From Bacteroidota bacterium (lineage in GTDB: Bacteria; Bacteroidota; Bacteroidia; Cytophagales; Cyclobacteriaceae), in the NCBI GenBank assembly GCA_023417065.1, contig JAEZGH010000202.1:185116-249115 (forward strand): DNA of 64,000 bases. Reading direction: 5' to 3'. The position numbers and the translations under genes were made by a program. Below the pieces are notes generated by a model. It searched no databases. It saw only the letters and a list, made by a program, of their open reading frames with translations, and was not told where the DNA came from. Below, piece by piece: positions 1 to 8,551 of this stretch. Each line of letters begins with the position of its first letter. Within the stretch, counting starts at the first letter, position 1.

Positions 1-1
1 G

Positions 2-673
2 GGAACTGCCAATAACATTGCAAAAACCCTCGGCATCCCACGAAACGATCCACATCAGGTAATCGGAAGCTGGAACGAGAATCGGATTAAGAAATACGAT
101 GTCGGAAGAATTTACGGCATCAAAAAAAGCAAGTTCTTCCTTGAAAGCTTCGGCGTCGGATTGTTCATTGAACTGATGCTGCAGATGGAGAAACGGGAGA
201 AGGACAATAAGGATAATAAGGAATCGGTTGAAAAGAGTTTGCAAACCGCGCTGGAGGTACTGCGTGATCTCATAGCAGATGCGCGCGCACGGTATTGTCG
301 CATTAATCTCGACGGTGTCGTACACAAGGGAAATTACCTGATGGTGGAGGTAATGAATACTGTTTCCATCGGACCAAAACTTAACCTTGCCCCATTCGCC
401 GATCCCTCCGACGGAGAGTTTGAAGTGGTCATGGTAACGGAGTCTGAGCGTGAAAAATTTATTGCGTATGTCGACTCAATGATCCAGGGCAAAGATGAAC
501 CACCGTTTTTCAACATTGTAAAAGCCAGGAAACTTGAGATTTTCTGGGACGGCTCACGGGCTCATGTCGACGATGAAGTTGTTGAAATAAAAAATGAATC
601 ATCCATTAAGATTGAGTTGATGCATGGGTTATTGGAATTTTTTATCTCGGAAAACGGAGCCACTCAATCGTAA
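2..673 (+). CDS. Diacylglycerol/lipid kinase family protein (C-terminal part)
   Basis: The frame is open from the window edge, so the N-terminus is missing. The visible part begins with GTANNIAKTLGIP, which matches the glycine-rich GGTANxxA segment of the DAGK catalytic (YegS/DgkB) family. Further on, MNTVSIGPKLNLAPFADPSDG matches the family's conserved NxxxxGpxlxlaPxAdpxDG block of the C-terminal lobe. These kinases phosphorylate diacylglycerol, sphingoid bases or related lipids at the inner face of the membrane; the substrate here cannot be read from the sequence. The stop at 671-673 is followed after 19 bases by the next gene on the same strand. A TTG at 161 could be mistaken for a start, but family similarity continues upstream of it. 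The family assignment is firm; the lipid substrate is unknown. Confidence 0.85.
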   Translation, partial: GTANNIAKTLGIPRNDPHQVIGSWNENRIKKYDVGRIYGIKKSKFFLESFGVGLFIELMLQMEKREKDNKDNKESVEKSLQTALEVLRDLIADARARYCRINLDGVVHKGNYLMVEVMNTVSIGPKLNLAPFADPSDGEFEVVMVTESEREKFIAYVDSMIQGKDEPPFFNIVKARKLEIFWDGSRAHVDDEVVEIKNESSIKIELMHGLLEFFISENGATQS

Positions 674-692
674 TCATAAACGAAGCATCGCA

Positions 693-1229
693 ATGAAAAA
701 GAATGAGTTTTCGTTCGTCGCTCCCCTTGAAACAATTAAGCTAAAGCATATTACGACGGCAGTCTTTCTTCCACACCATGTGACGGTCGATCTACCTCGT
801 GGGCGTTTCAGGGTGCGGGGTACACTTAACGGAACACCTTTCTCCAAAGCAATTCAATACGGGAAGGAGGGAAGCCGCTTCTTTACGGTGAGCCGTGCTT
901 TGCGCGAGGCATGTAACATTGAGTTGGGCGACCTGATAAACATCTCCTTCGAGGTTATCAATCTTGAAAAAGTCGACCTTTCACTCGTTCATGAGTCTAT
1001 TGTTGTGCATGATAGTGAGACCCGTAAAATAGGCAGGCGGTTTTCCAATGCAGGAAAGTATGACTTCGCTACATATATCGACGAACTCAAGAAGATGGAC
1101 GTTAGGGTGAGACGTTCTATCGAGGAGGTTCGGCGAGCCACTTTTACTGCGATTGGCGCTCAGCCGGACAAAAATTCCGTGGTAAAGAAGGATCTAACGC
1201 GGAATCGCAAGAGACCCCGGAAGCTCTGA
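693..1229 (+). CDS. DUF1905 domain protein
   Basis: This is a 178-residue protein starting at MKKNEFSF. An in-frame ATG at 624 lies inside the preceding gene, and the extra residues do not look like part of the domain, so 693 is preferred. Residues about 5-95 carry the DUF1905 pattern: a beta-rich stretch with FLPHHV, then RVRGTLNGTPF, then a GD-containing strand (ELGDLINISFEV). The C-terminal 70 residues form a basic, mostly helical tail that resembles the YdeI/OmpD-associated extension often joined to DUF1905. No catalytic motif is visible and there is no signal peptide, so it is probably cytoplasmic. It probably shares a transcript with the lipid kinase upstream. Its biochemical role is not established. 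Confidence 0.75.
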   Translation: MKKNEFSFVAPLETIKLKHITTAVFLPHHVTVDLPRGRFRVRGTLNGTPFSKAIQYGKEGSRFFTVSRALREACNIELGDLINISFEVINLEKVDLSLVHESIVVHDSETRKIGRRFSNAGKYDFATYIDELKKMDVRVRRSIEEVRRATFTAIGAQPDKNSVVKKDLTRNRKRPRKL

Positions 1230-1343
1230 TGCCCTGGCTGGCGTTTTGTAACTCGGATTATTAGATTATTTAAAAGTTTAAACAATCCTACTTCCCGGCA
1301 GGTTTTTCATCTCCGCCATCCGGGGCTCACCAGTAGATGTTCC

Positions 1344-1359
1344 GTACCTATATAGGTAC
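1344..1359. repeat. Perfect 16-base palindrome
   Basis: GTACCTATATAGGTAC reads the same on both strands. It lies just before the 11-base repeat array. It could be an operator-like or hairpin-forming site, but no regulator is encoded nearby. Confidence 0.6.
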
Positions 1360-1362
1360 AGG

Positions 1363-1417
1363 TTATATACGGCTTATATACGGCTTATATACGGGATATA
1401 TACGGCTTATCTCCGGG
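1363..1417. repeat. Five-copy 11-base tandem repeat
   Basis: Five head-to-tail units follow the pattern TTATATACGGC. The first two are identical, the third and fourth each differ at one or two bases, and the fifth (TTATCTCCGGG) is more diverged. The period of 11 is close to one helical turn, so each copy would sit on the same DNA face. The function is unknown. Confidence 0.7.
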
Positions 1418-1482
1418 GAAAAGTAGGGTGAAACACAGGTACCGAACGACTTTAACAGTAGGATTCTAGATTGGAACGACCA

Positions 1483-1514
1483 AGAAAAAAGACGCAAGCT
1501 CTCACATGCGTCTT
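1483..1514 (-). terminator. Rho-independent terminator after the 68-aa gene
   Basis: AAGACGCA at 1489-1496 pairs with TGCGTCTT at 1507-1514. On the minus strand the hairpin is followed by a run of T (A-run at 1485-1490 on the plus strand), placing it about 27 bases after the stop of the minus-strand gene at 1541. Confidence 0.75.
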
Positions 1515-1540
1515 AATGTATTGCGGAAATTGTTCTACAC

Positions 1541-1747
1541 TTAGCCAACCATATTGGTTTGCACCGATGATTGAGGTGCCTTATAGTACTCATCCAGAAT
1601 CATGCTTACCCGCGAACGGATATCCAATTCATCCTCTTTTACGTACTGAACCACCTCGCCATCTTTGTATAAAACGAAATAACGCTTTCCCATCAACTCT
1701 GATACTTCAAAATCATATGGTTGGCCGCGATAATATAACTTTTTCAT
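1541..1747 (-). CDS. Small hypothetical protein, 68 aa
   Basis: The start MKKLYYRGQPYDFEV is chosen over an in-frame ATG 63 bases upstream, because the upstream residues look like untranslated leader. The protein has alternating strands (YDFEVSEL, YFVLYKDGEVVQYV) followed by an acidic helix (DELDIRSRVSMILDEYY), the pattern of a compact beta-alpha fold. It has no signal peptide and no cysteines or histidines that would suggest metal binding. It is monocistronic: it is divergent from the MBL gene (39-base gap) and has its own terminator downstream. I do not recognise the family. The terminator and clean start support it being real. Confidence 0.6.
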   Translation of the reverse strand: MKKLYYRGQPYDFEVSELMGKRYFVLYKDGEVVQYVKEDELDIRSRVSMILDEYYKAPQSSVQTNMVG

Positions 1748-1786
1748 ATAACATCTGGATTTAGTGCAAGTAGAATTTAAAATGAT

Positions 1787-2950
1787 ATGCCCGGTCTGAC
1801 GAATACCCATAATGCACCATCAAGTCAATCCCCACGTCTCGCGCTGGTCATTCGTGTTTGTACGTCACTGGCGATCGTATACGGTATTATCTCATGTGGG
1901 GTTACGCCGGGCTCGGTCAACAAACTGAAGGGACATAAGCTTCAAATTGTGGATAGTGATACCGTTGTCATGGCCAACGGAGAGGCTAATGGAAGTGTTA
2001 AGGTGGCCTACCTCGGCTCAGGGGGCGTGTTGGTAATTCGGAATGGCGCGGCCGTTCTGGTTGATCCCTTCTTTTCAAATCAGCGCTTCGGACGGATCGG
2101 ACGCTCCTTGTTCCTGGCTGGTGGAAACGCGCGAACGATGAAATCCGATCCCAAAATGATCAGCCACGGCGTGGAAACGATAAGGAGGTTGTTAGGCGAT
2201 TCAGTGGAATTGAAGGGGCTTCTGGTTAGCCACAGCCACTATGATCATTTGATGGACGTTCCAGCCGTGTTATCCAAACTTGACAGCAGTTTCCCGGTGT
2301 TCCTTAACGAAACAGGATTCAATATATGTCATCGTGTTATGGATACTTCCCGCGTTGCAATACTTGAGACACAGATGACGAAGACGGATGTGATTCGCCA
2401 TCCCTTTGTGGTCCCTCTTGACGATGGGTCGACCATACAGGTGCGGCCGATCCTTGCTGACCACAACCCGCATTTCCGTCATGTGAAGTTTTTCAGCGGA
2501 TCACAAAAAAAACCGGTCCATGAATTCGCTGACCCATTCCAGAAGTCTGCAGCCAATCTTTGGCTTGAGGGTAACACGTTCTCCTTTCTCATTGATTTCG
2601 TCAGGCCCGATGGAACCATTGATTATCGGGTGTTTATTCAAAGTTCGTCATGCGATCCACCCGCCGGAATTCCGCCCGCTGAGCTGCTTTCGCGCCCCGT
2701 CGACCTGGCACTACTGGGCGTGGTGAGTTACCAGTACTCGCCGGAATATCCGTGTGCCCAGCTCAACCTGCTGGCACCTAGTGAAATAATATGGCTGCAT
2801 TGGGAAGACTTCTTTCGGAAATACGACCGAAAGCCAAAAACCGTTAGAGGAACGGATATCCCCGGTTTTTTTAACTTACCTTGCGTAAAGGATTACCCGG
2901 TCACAGGTCGAGTAATGTGGCCCGGGACAACGATCAGATTTATTTATTAG
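1787..2950 (+). CDS. MBL-fold metallo-hydrolase, probable lipoprotein
   Basis: This is a 387-residue protein. A hydrophobic N-terminal segment ends in IISC (Cys37), a plausible lipobox, so it is probably a periplasm-facing lipoprotein. The metallo-beta-lactamase signature HSHYDH is present (His149, His151, Asp153, His154). Further candidate metal ligands lie in ADHNPH (His226) and in LHWEDFF (His338). The strand KVAYLGSGGVLVIRNGAAVLVDPFF is the typical N-terminal beta sandwich of the UlaG/NAPE-PLD-like branch. Members hydrolyse phosphodiester or lactone bonds; the substrate cannot be assigned. The next gene, an SGNH esterase lipoprotein, starts 13 bases downstream, so the two probably form a small envelope operon. 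The fold is certain and the substrate is not. Confidence 0.82.
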   Translation: MPGLTNTHNAPSSQSPRLALVIRVCTSLAIVYGIISCGVTPGSVNKLKGHKLQIVDSDTVVMANGEANGSVKVAYLGSGGVLVIRNGAAVLVDPFFSNQRFGRIGRSLFLAGGNARTMKSDPKMISHGVETIRRLLGDSVELKGLLVSHSHYDHLMDVPAVLSKLDSSFPVFLNETGFNICHRVMDTSRVAILETQMTKTDVIRHPFVVPLDDGSTIQVRPILADHNPHFRHVKFFSGSQKKPVHEFADPFQKSAANLWLEGNTFSFLIDFVRPDGTIDYRVFIQSSSCDPPAGIPPAELLSRPVDLALLGVVSYQYSPEYPCAQLNLLAPSEIIWLHWEDFFRKYDRKPKTVRGTDIPGFFNLPCVKDYPVTGRVMWPGTTIRFIY

Positions 2951-2963
2951 CGATTGTCAGCGC

Positions 2964-4049
2964 ATGATTCGAATGAGTTTTATACCCCTGATGTTTTTCC
3001 TGGCAGCGTGCGTGATACAGGACAAAACATCCACGTTCTCCACGAGGCACTACAAGCCTTCAGATGAAAAAATCAAAATCACAGGCCGTGTCCTCCACCA
3101 GGATTCGGTGGGGCTATTCTGGTCGGCATCATCGGTAAAGATGAAATTTCGTGGAGCGTCGCTAAAGGCGCAGCTGCGCGATGAAAAAGGGAAAAACTAT
3201 TTTAACGTCGTTATCGATGGCGATAGTGTCAGGTATGTCCGCCTCGACAGCACCAGGCAGTTCTATACGTTGGCGAGTGGTCTTCCCGACGGAGAACATA
3301 CTGTTGAATTGATCAAGGGAACGGAATACGACAGAGGAAGCACCTGGTTTTATGGTGTACAGGTTATCGACGGAGAACTTCTTGATCTACCAAAGGGAAA
3401 TAATCGCTTCATTGAGTTTTATGGAAACTCTATAACGGCAGGTTACGCAATTGACGACAATACCGGTGGGGATTCTCCCGATAGTTCATACACGAATAAC
3501 TACTATACGTATGCAGCGCTGACGGCAAGGCACTTCGATGCGGATTATCACTGTATCGTGAAATCCGGAATCGGAATCATGGTAAGCTGGTTTCCAATGA
3601 TAATGCCGGAATTATACTCCCGCCATAACCCAAATGATTCATCGAGCAGGTGGAATTTTTCGCAACGCAAGCCCGATATCGTTGTTGTTAATCTGATGCA
3701 GAATGATTCATGGCTCGTAAAGATGCCTGATCATCCTTCGTTCAAACAACGTTTTGGGACAACGCCACCTACAGCTGATCAAATCAAATCAGCGTACAAT
3801 AAATTTGTGTCGGGTATCAGGCACGAGTATCCTGATGCGCACATCATATGTGCGTTGGGCAGCATGGATGCCACAGCAAAAGGATCCATCTGGCCGGGTT
3901 ATGTAACCGATGTTGTCAATTCGATGAACGACAGCAAAATTTACACGCTGTTTTTTCCGTTTACGGCTAAAGACGGGCATCCACGCAGGACGCAAAATGA
4001 AGAGATGGCAAAGGCACTGATTGAGTTCATCGATGCGCGCATTTGGTAA
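2964..4049 (+). CDS. SGNH/GDSL esterase lipoprotein, CE2-like
   Basis: The 361-residue protein begins with a short signal sequence ending in the lipobox LAAC. Residues about 35-145 form a beta-sandwich domain (FWSASSVKMKFRGASL, YYNVVIDGD-like strands) that resembles the N-terminal jelly roll of carbohydrate esterase family 2. The SGNH hydrolase domain follows: block I is GNSITAGY with nucleophile Ser156, and the C-terminal KDGHP supplies the candidate Asp337/His339. CE2 enzymes remove acetyl groups from xylan and other polysaccharides; this is an inference from architecture. It sits directly after the MBL lipoprotein and converges on the outer-membrane protein at 4093. No terminator is evident in the 43-base gap. 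Confidence 0.82.
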   Translation: MIRMSFIPLMFFLAACVIQDKTSTFSTRHYKPSDEKIKITGRVLHQDSVGLFWSASSVKMKFRGASLKAQLRDEKGKNYFNVVIDGDSVRYVRLDSTRQFYTLASGLPDGEHTVELIKGTEYDRGSTWFYGVQVIDGELLDLPKGNNRFIEFYGNSITAGYAIDDNTGGDSPDSSYTNNYYTYAALTARHFDADYHCIVKSGIGIMVSWFPMIMPELYSRHNPNDSSSRWNFSQRKPDIVVVNLMQNDSWLVKMPDHPSFKQRFGTTPPTADQIKSAYNKFVSGIRHEYPDAHIICALGSMDATAKGSIWPGYVTDVVNSMNDSKIYTLFFPFTAKDGHPRRTQNEEMAKALIEFIDARIW

Positions 4050-4092
4050 ATCAGCTTATTAATCCTGCCCTACTGCTCGGAGAATCAATGCA

Positions 4093-5136
4093 TCATTTGA
4101 GACGGACCAAAACGCCGCCATGGATATTGGTAAATTCCCTCTTGCCGGGAAGAAGAAGTATTTCAGGGGTGAACTCCATCTCGGGCATTATGTTGAATGA
4201 AACATTCTGATTGAATTTTACATTTAGACCTCCTGAGATCGATATCGTGTGAGACGAAACATTGTACAAATTCAGTCCATATGATGCCCGAAGGTTAACG
4301 CGCCGTTTCATTGGCATATACTCGAAGGCCAGAGGGATTTTCCTTTTTATTGTATAGCCTTCAACCTTGAGGTGGGTAAAAATAAATCCCGTTCGGAAAA
4401 ACAATTTTTCGTTATACCGTGGCATCCCAAGTAAGATCTGCCCGCCCAACATGAATGTTTCATCAGTAATGACTTCTGGCATTCTGGGAAATACAGCGCC
4501 CCCAACTAAATCAATGTAAATACTTGCCACCGCTTTAGGTTTCAGATAGACACTTTCATCTGCTTTCATGGTCAGTCTGTTGTACCGGTCTGCTAGTTGT
4601 ACCAGAGGATCGACCTCCAGCTTTCTCATTCTTGTAATTTCACTCCTTAATTCAGGAACGTCCTGCATGTAATACTGAAGTACACCAATGTGGCGCGTAG
4701 ACTGAGAGACCAATTGTTTGCCATCTTTAATGATCACCGTCTCGGAGTAAGGCAGTTCTGCAATTCCGAGAGAATCTTTTTCGATGTAATAGCGATCTGT
4801 ATCGCCACGGAAATAGAGGATGTTGACAGTACCGGAAACAAGCACTTCCAGGAAGACCCGGTTCAAAACTCCGTCGGCCTTGACATCGTGTGACACGTAG
4901 TACTTGGAGTCGTCTATCCCATATCCTCTGAGTTGTGACGGAGAATAACTTGTTATTGCGCCGTCAGACGTCTTCAGGCGGCACGTATTACTCATAAACA
5001 GGTTTCCCCGATATTCGATCGTTCCGCGGATGGTGTCACCGCTAAGGTCAACGATGTAGCCCGGCTTGAAGTCGACCTGGCCATGACATAAGGTGATACT
5101 TAGCAGTAGACAAAATGATAGAGCAACTTTTGTCAT
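4093..5136 (-). CDS. Putative outer-membrane beta-barrel protein
   Basis: The start MTKVALSF is preferred to an ATG 63 bases upstream because it gives a clean signal peptide (cut near LCHGQ). The mature 347-residue protein has two parts. Residues about 25-190 begin with a GYIVDLSGDTIRGTIEYRG motif common to Bacteroidota envelope proteins of unknown function. The C-terminal half (about 220-347) alternates amphipathic strands and turns like a small outer-membrane barrel (FFRTGFIFTHL, VNLRASYGLNLY, SISGGLNVKF). It probably sits in the outer membrane. It is monocistronic and convergent with the esterase gene. No enzymatic motif is visible. Confidence 0.65.
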   Translation of the reverse strand: MTKVALSFCLLLSITLCHGQVDFKPGYIVDLSGDTIRGTIEYRGNLFMSNTCRLKTSDGAITSYSPSQLRGYGIDDSKYYVSHDVKADGVLNRVFLEVLVSGTVNILYFRGDTDRYYIEKDSLGIAELPYSETVIIKDGKQLVSQSTRHIGVLQYYMQDVPELRSEITRMRKLEVDPLVQLADRYNRLTMKADESVYLKPKAVASIYIDLVGGAVFPRMPEVITDETFMLGGQILLGMPRYNEKLFFRTGFIFTHLKVEGYTIKRKIPLAFEYMPMKRRVNLRASYGLNLYNVSSHTISISGGLNVKFNQNVSFNIMPEMEFTPEILLLPGKREFTNIHGGVLVRLK

Positions 5137-5281
5137 GAAGTGGAAGTTTTGGAATACTACTGCTAACGCAGTGAGCGGCAATATAGCATTTACAGCCAAA
5201 AGCTTTTGAGTCAGATGCGGACATAAATTTCCGGTGCGGTGCTCTCATGGCATCACAAACCAACTTCCAACTTGCCGAATA

Positions 5282-5461
5282 CTAGGCGATGATGCCCAGG
5301 CCGGCTTCGAATTCCTTCAGTCTTTCCTTCTCAACGGTGAGGATACTTGACTGTGGTGTTTCTACGGAAAAGATAGTGTTGGATCGATTGAGAGGCTTGA
5401 TAACCTTTACCTTAGTTTTCCCGTCGAGGAGGTACTCACTACCAATTTTAATAATATTCAC
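5282..5461 (-). CDS. Small hypothetical protein, 59 aa, GTG start
   Basis: A 59-codon frame reads VNIIKIGSEYLLDGKTKVKV at its start and ends RLKEFEAGLGIIA. It is a compact strand-strand-strand-helix protein with no cysteine. A perfect TATCTTTG promoter element lies 24 bases upstream on the same strand, which argues for a real gene. There is no in-frame ATG, so GTG is the best start. It sits between uvrB (upstream on the same strand) and the outer-membrane protein. I do not recognise a family. The repeated Lys/Val strands (KTKVKVIKP) suggest a small nucleic-acid or ligand-binding beta sheet, but that is only a guess. Confidence 0.55.
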   Translation of the reverse strand: MNIIKIGSEYLLDGKTKVKVIKPLNRSNTIFSVETPQSSILTVEKERLKEFEAGLGIIA

Positions 5462-5484
5462 GATGTGTTTTTATCGAACGCCCG

Positions 5485-5492
5485 CAAAGATA
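5485..5492 (-). promoter_or_regulatory. Bacteroidota -7 promoter element (TATCTTTG)
   Basis: The minus strand reads TATCTTTG, an exact TAnnTTTG match, 24 bases before the GTG of the 59-aa gene. No clear -33 TTTG is visible at the usual distance. Confidence 0.55.
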
Positions 5493-5674
5493 GAAGGAAA
5501 TTCTGATTTCGATTCCGTTTACCTTATCCGATTAACGGCGGCGTAATAATTTTTGTTTGATAGGCGCAATTTGCATTAGTATCGGTCGATATCTGACAGT
5601 TGATAATCCGACCGGATTTTCCGCTATCGTTTTCGGAACACTGCTCACAGGATGAGACCTTAATTCAAATGTGA

Positions 5675-7699
5675 TCAGTTACCTTCTTCAATGCGTTTCT
5701 GCAGTGCAAGATATTCGTCGCGTAATCTTGCTGCTTCTACGAATTCCAGTTCTTTGGCTGCCTTCTCCATCGCTTTCCGTGTGCGATCTGCCATCTTGAC
5801 GAGTTCATCCTTGTTGAGATACGCAATCACGGGATCGGCGGCAAGCGTTGCTTCTTCCGGTTCAACGTAGTATTTCCTTGACGTTTTCTTCGAATCAGCA
5901 ACCTTCGTTTGCCCAAGAATGGCTTCGCGAGATTTCAATACAGTCTTCGGCGTAATTCCATGCTTCTTGTTGTACTCTATCTGTACACTTCTGCGACGGT
6001 TTGTTTCTTCAATTGCCAATTGCATTGAATCAGTTATGCTGTCGGCATACATGATGACTTTTCCATTCTCGTTTCTGGCGGCCCTGCCTATGGTCTGTAC
6101 CAACGAACGTTGATTACGCAGGAACCCTTCCTTGTCGGCATCGAGAATGGCAACAAGTGATACCTCCGGAAGATCCAGACCTTCCCTGAGGAGGTTAACC
6201 CCTACTAACACATCGTAAACCCCGAGGCGCAATTCCCTTAGGAGTTCCACGCGCTGAAGAGTATCGACTTCCGAATGGATATAACGCACCTTGATACCCA
6301 ACCGATCCATGTATTTCGTCAACTCTTCCGCCATTCGTTTGGTGAGTGTTGTTACCAGAACGCGTTCGTTCTTTTTCACGCGTTCATCGATTTCCTCGAG
6401 AAGGTCGTCAATCTGATTTTTGCTTGGTCGGACATCGATTTCCGGATCGAGCAATCCGGTGGGCCGAATCAACTGCTCAACAACGACGCCTTCCGATTTA
6501 CGCAGTTCATATTCTCCGGGAGTTGCACTCACATAAATAACCTGATTGATCAGTCCTTCAAACTCATTGAATGTAAGAGGTCTGTTGTCGAGAGCTGATG
6601 GCAGACGGAACCCGTAATCAACAAGATTCACTTTTCGTGAACGATCACCACCCCACATCGCGCGAACCTGAGGCACCGTGACGTGGCTTTCATCGATGAT
6701 AAGAAGGAAGTCGTCGGGGAAGTAATCGATCAGACAGAATGGTCGGGCTCCGGGCTTGCGGCGGTCAAAATAACGCGAGTAGTTTTCGATGCCCGAACAA
6801 TACCCGAGTTCGCGCATCATCTCCAGGTCGAACTCAGTACGTTCTTTCAGGCGTTTCGCTTCCAGGTGGCGTAATTCACTCTCAAACATGCCTACCTGTG
6901 CCACAAGGTCGTCCTGAATTTCGTGGACGGCCACGTGAAGAGATTCTTTGCCCGTCACAAACAGGTTAGCCGGAAATATGGTTACGCCTTTTTCATCGCT
7001 GAGTTTTTTTCCGTTTTGCGGATCAATGCGTTGAATCGATTCGATTTCATCTCCCCAGAAGTAAATACGTATTGCATAATCGGCGTAAGCCAGGAAGATG
7101 TCTACGGTGTCGCCCTTAACACGGAATGTGCCGCGTTTAAACTCAAGTTCTGTCCGGTTGTACAAGATGTCTACCAACCCAAACAACAGACGGTTTCGCG
7201 GGATGCTTTCACCGACCTTGAGTTGAATGACATTCTTTCCGAACTCATCCGGGTTACCAATACCGTAAATACACGATACGGATGCAATAACGATGACATC
7301 CCTTCTTCCCGTAAGCAGGCTCGATGTTGCACTCAACCTGAGCTTTTCGATCTCCTCATTTATGGAAAGATCTTTTTCTATATACAGATTCGACGAAGGT
7401 ATAAAGGCCTCTGGCTGATAATAATCGTAGTAGGATATGAAGTATTCAACGGAATTTTCTGGGAAGAACTGTTTGAACTCACCGTAAAGTTGTGCGGCCA
7501 GTGTTTTGTTATGACACAGCACCAGCGTTGGTCTGTTGGTTCGTGCAACTACATTGGCCATGGTAAATGTCTTTCCTGAACCGGTTACGCCAAGGAGTGT
7601 CTGGTGTCTTTCACCTTCTTCAACGCCCTTCACAAGTTGTTCAATCGCCTTCGGCTGATCGCCGGTTGGAACATATTCGCTGGTGAGTTTAAAGTCCAT
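5675..7699 (-). CDS. uvrB: UvrABC excinuclease subunit B
   Basis: The 674-residue protein is full length for UvrB. It is the DNA-damage-verifying helicase-like subunit of nucleotide excision repair, loaded by UvrA and then recruiting UvrC. Visible motifs are Walker A GVTGSGKT, the beta-hairpin region (YYDYYQPEAF ... SVSCIYGIG) that probes the strand, the DESH Walker B, motifs V/VI (GVNLLREGLDLPEV, QTIGRAARN) and a C-terminal UVR domain (ELEFVEAARLRDEYLALQ) that contacts UvrC. The start MDFKLTSEYVPTGDQPKAI matches the family; an ATG 66 bases upstream lies within the terminator region of aroE and is rejected. It is separated from aroE by a terminator, so it has its own promoter in the short gap. 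Confidence 0.97.
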   Translation of the reverse strand: MDFKLTSEYVPTGDQPKAIEQLVKGVEEGERHQTLLGVTGSGKTFTMANVVARTNRPTLVLCHNKTLAAQLYGEFKQFFPENSVEYFISYYDYYQPEAFIPSSNLYIEKDLSINEEIEKLRLSATSSLLTGRRDVIVIASVSCIYGIGNPDEFGKNVIQLKVGESIPRNRLLFGLVDILYNRTELEFKRGTFRVKGDTVDIFLAYADYAIRIYFWGDEIESIQRIDPQNGKKLSDEKGVTIFPANLFVTGKESLHVAVHEIQDDLVAQVGMFESELRHLEAKRLKERTEFDLEMMRELGYCSGIENYSRYFDRRKPGARPFCLIDYFPDDFLLIIDESHVTVPQVRAMWGGDRSRKVNLVDYGFRLPSALDNRPLTFNEFEGLINQVIYVSATPGEYELRKSEGVVVEQLIRPTGLLDPEIDVRPSKNQIDDLLEEIDERVKKNERVLVTTLTKRMAEELTKYMDRLGIKVRYIHSEVDTLQRVELLRELRLGVYDVLVGVNLLREGLDLPEVSLVAILDADKEGFLRNQRSLVQTIGRAARNENGKVIMYADSITDSMQLAIEETNRRRSVQIEYNKKHGITPKTVLKSREAILGQTKVADSKKTSRKYYVEPEEATLAADPVIAYLNKDELVKMADRTRKAMEKAAKELEFVEAARLRDEYLALQKRIEEGN

Positions 7700-7744
7700 A
7701 AGCTTAATGTAGGAAAACGAATTTACTAATCGACTGAAATTCCC

Positions 7745-7782
7745 AAAAAGAAAAAGCCTGAGCATTTAACGTACTCAGGCTT
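7745..7782 (-). terminator. Terminator of the aroE operon
   Basis: AAGCCTGAG at 7754-7762 pairs perfectly with CTCAGGCTT at 7774-7782. On the minus strand the hairpin is followed by TTTTTCTTTTT. It ends the long minus-strand operon 24 bases after the aroE stop. Confidence 0.88.
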
Positions 7783-7805
7783 GTGATATGTTCCGTATTC
7801 CGCTA

Positions 7806-8549
7806 TCAATTATTCCAGATCTTCCACGATTTCTCTGCCTGTACGTGCAGCATTTCGAGGCCATTTTTGATGCTTGCTCCACGCATCTCTGCTTTTTGGA
7901 GGAACATTGTGCGTGCAGGGTTGTAGATCAGGTCGTAGACATAATGATCAGGACCTAACAATTCGTAATCGATAGGAGGCATGGTCTCGGTGTTGGGGCT
8001 CATACCCAGAGGCGTCGTGTTTATCACGAGGTTAGCTTCTGAGAGATACTTGGGATTTTTCTCAAGATCCTGGTAAGTGACAACGCCTTTCCGTGCTTCC
8101 CGCGATACGAGGGTGAATTCAATTTTCTTTTTCTTAAGCGCTTCCTGCACCGCTTTCGACGATCCACCGGTTCCCAGGACGACAGCTTTGAATTTCCTGT
8201 CAGTGGGGAGCCAGTTATCAATGGTTTCGAAGAACGCGTCGGAGTCGGTGTTGAATCCCTGAAGTTTTCCTTCTTTGATACGGATTACGTTGACTGCGCC
8301 GATTCTTTTTGCAGAGGCATCAACTTCATCGAGATATTTAAGCACCTGTTCTTTGTAGGGCAGGGTGACGTTCAAACCGGTTAGGCCTTTTGTATCTTTC
8401 AGCAGTGCTTCGATCTCTGAGATGTTATTGAGGGGAAACAATTCGTAGTGATAATCTCGCAGGCCTTCGCGGAAAAACTTCTCATCGAAGTATGACTTTG
8501 AAAATGAGTGACTAACGGTACCTCCGATTAGTCCAAATACTTTTTCCAT
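7806..8549 (-). CDS. aroE: Shikimate dehydrogenase
   Basis: AroE reduces 3-dehydroshikimate to shikimate with NADPH, the fourth step of chorismate synthesis. The 247-residue protein carries the shikimate-binding N-terminal lobe (GGTVSHSFSKSYF with the paired Ser, LNVTLPYKE with the catalytic Lys, GAVNVI) and a Rossmann lobe with VLGTGGSSKAV. NTDSDAF supplies the catalytic Asp, and the C-terminal YNPARTMFLQ and NGLEMLHVQA blocks are in place. It is slightly short (usually 260-290), as is common in Bacteroidota. It is the last gene of the minus-strand operon, two bases after the DUF368 gene, and is followed by a strong terminator. Confidence 0.95.
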   Translation of the reverse strand: MEKVFGLIGGTVSHSFSKSYFDEKFFREGLRDYHYELFPLNNISEIEALLKDTKGLTGLNVTLPYKEQVLKYLDEVDASAKRIGAVNVIRIKEGKLQGFNTDSDAFFETIDNWLPTDRKFKAVVLGTGGSSKAVQEALKKKKIEFTLVSREARKGVVTYQDLEKNPKYLSEANLVINTTPLGMSPNTETMPPIDYELLGPDHYVYDLIYNPARTMFLQKAEMRGASIKNGLEMLHVQAEKSWKIWNN

Positions 8550-8551
8550 GT

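Larger units (their letters stand above)
1230..1540. other. Intergenic region with repeats, no gene seen
   Basis: This stretch of about 310 bases between convergent genes has no convincing coding frame. It holds a perfect 16-base palindrome, a short array of 11-base repeats and, at its right end, a terminator for the minus-strand gene. These are listed separately. Confidence 0.7.

Noticed and set aside
1363..1417. Possible CRISPR-like array
   Set aside because: The units are 11 bases with no spacers between them and no cas genes nearby.
1471..1764. Plus-strand open frame covering the 68-aa gene
   Set aside because: It is the shadow of the minus-strand gene, which has a clean start and its own terminator inside this frame.
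5289..5546. Plus-strand frame of 85 codons
   Set aside because: Antisense to the 59-aa gene and its promoter; the composition does not look like a protein.
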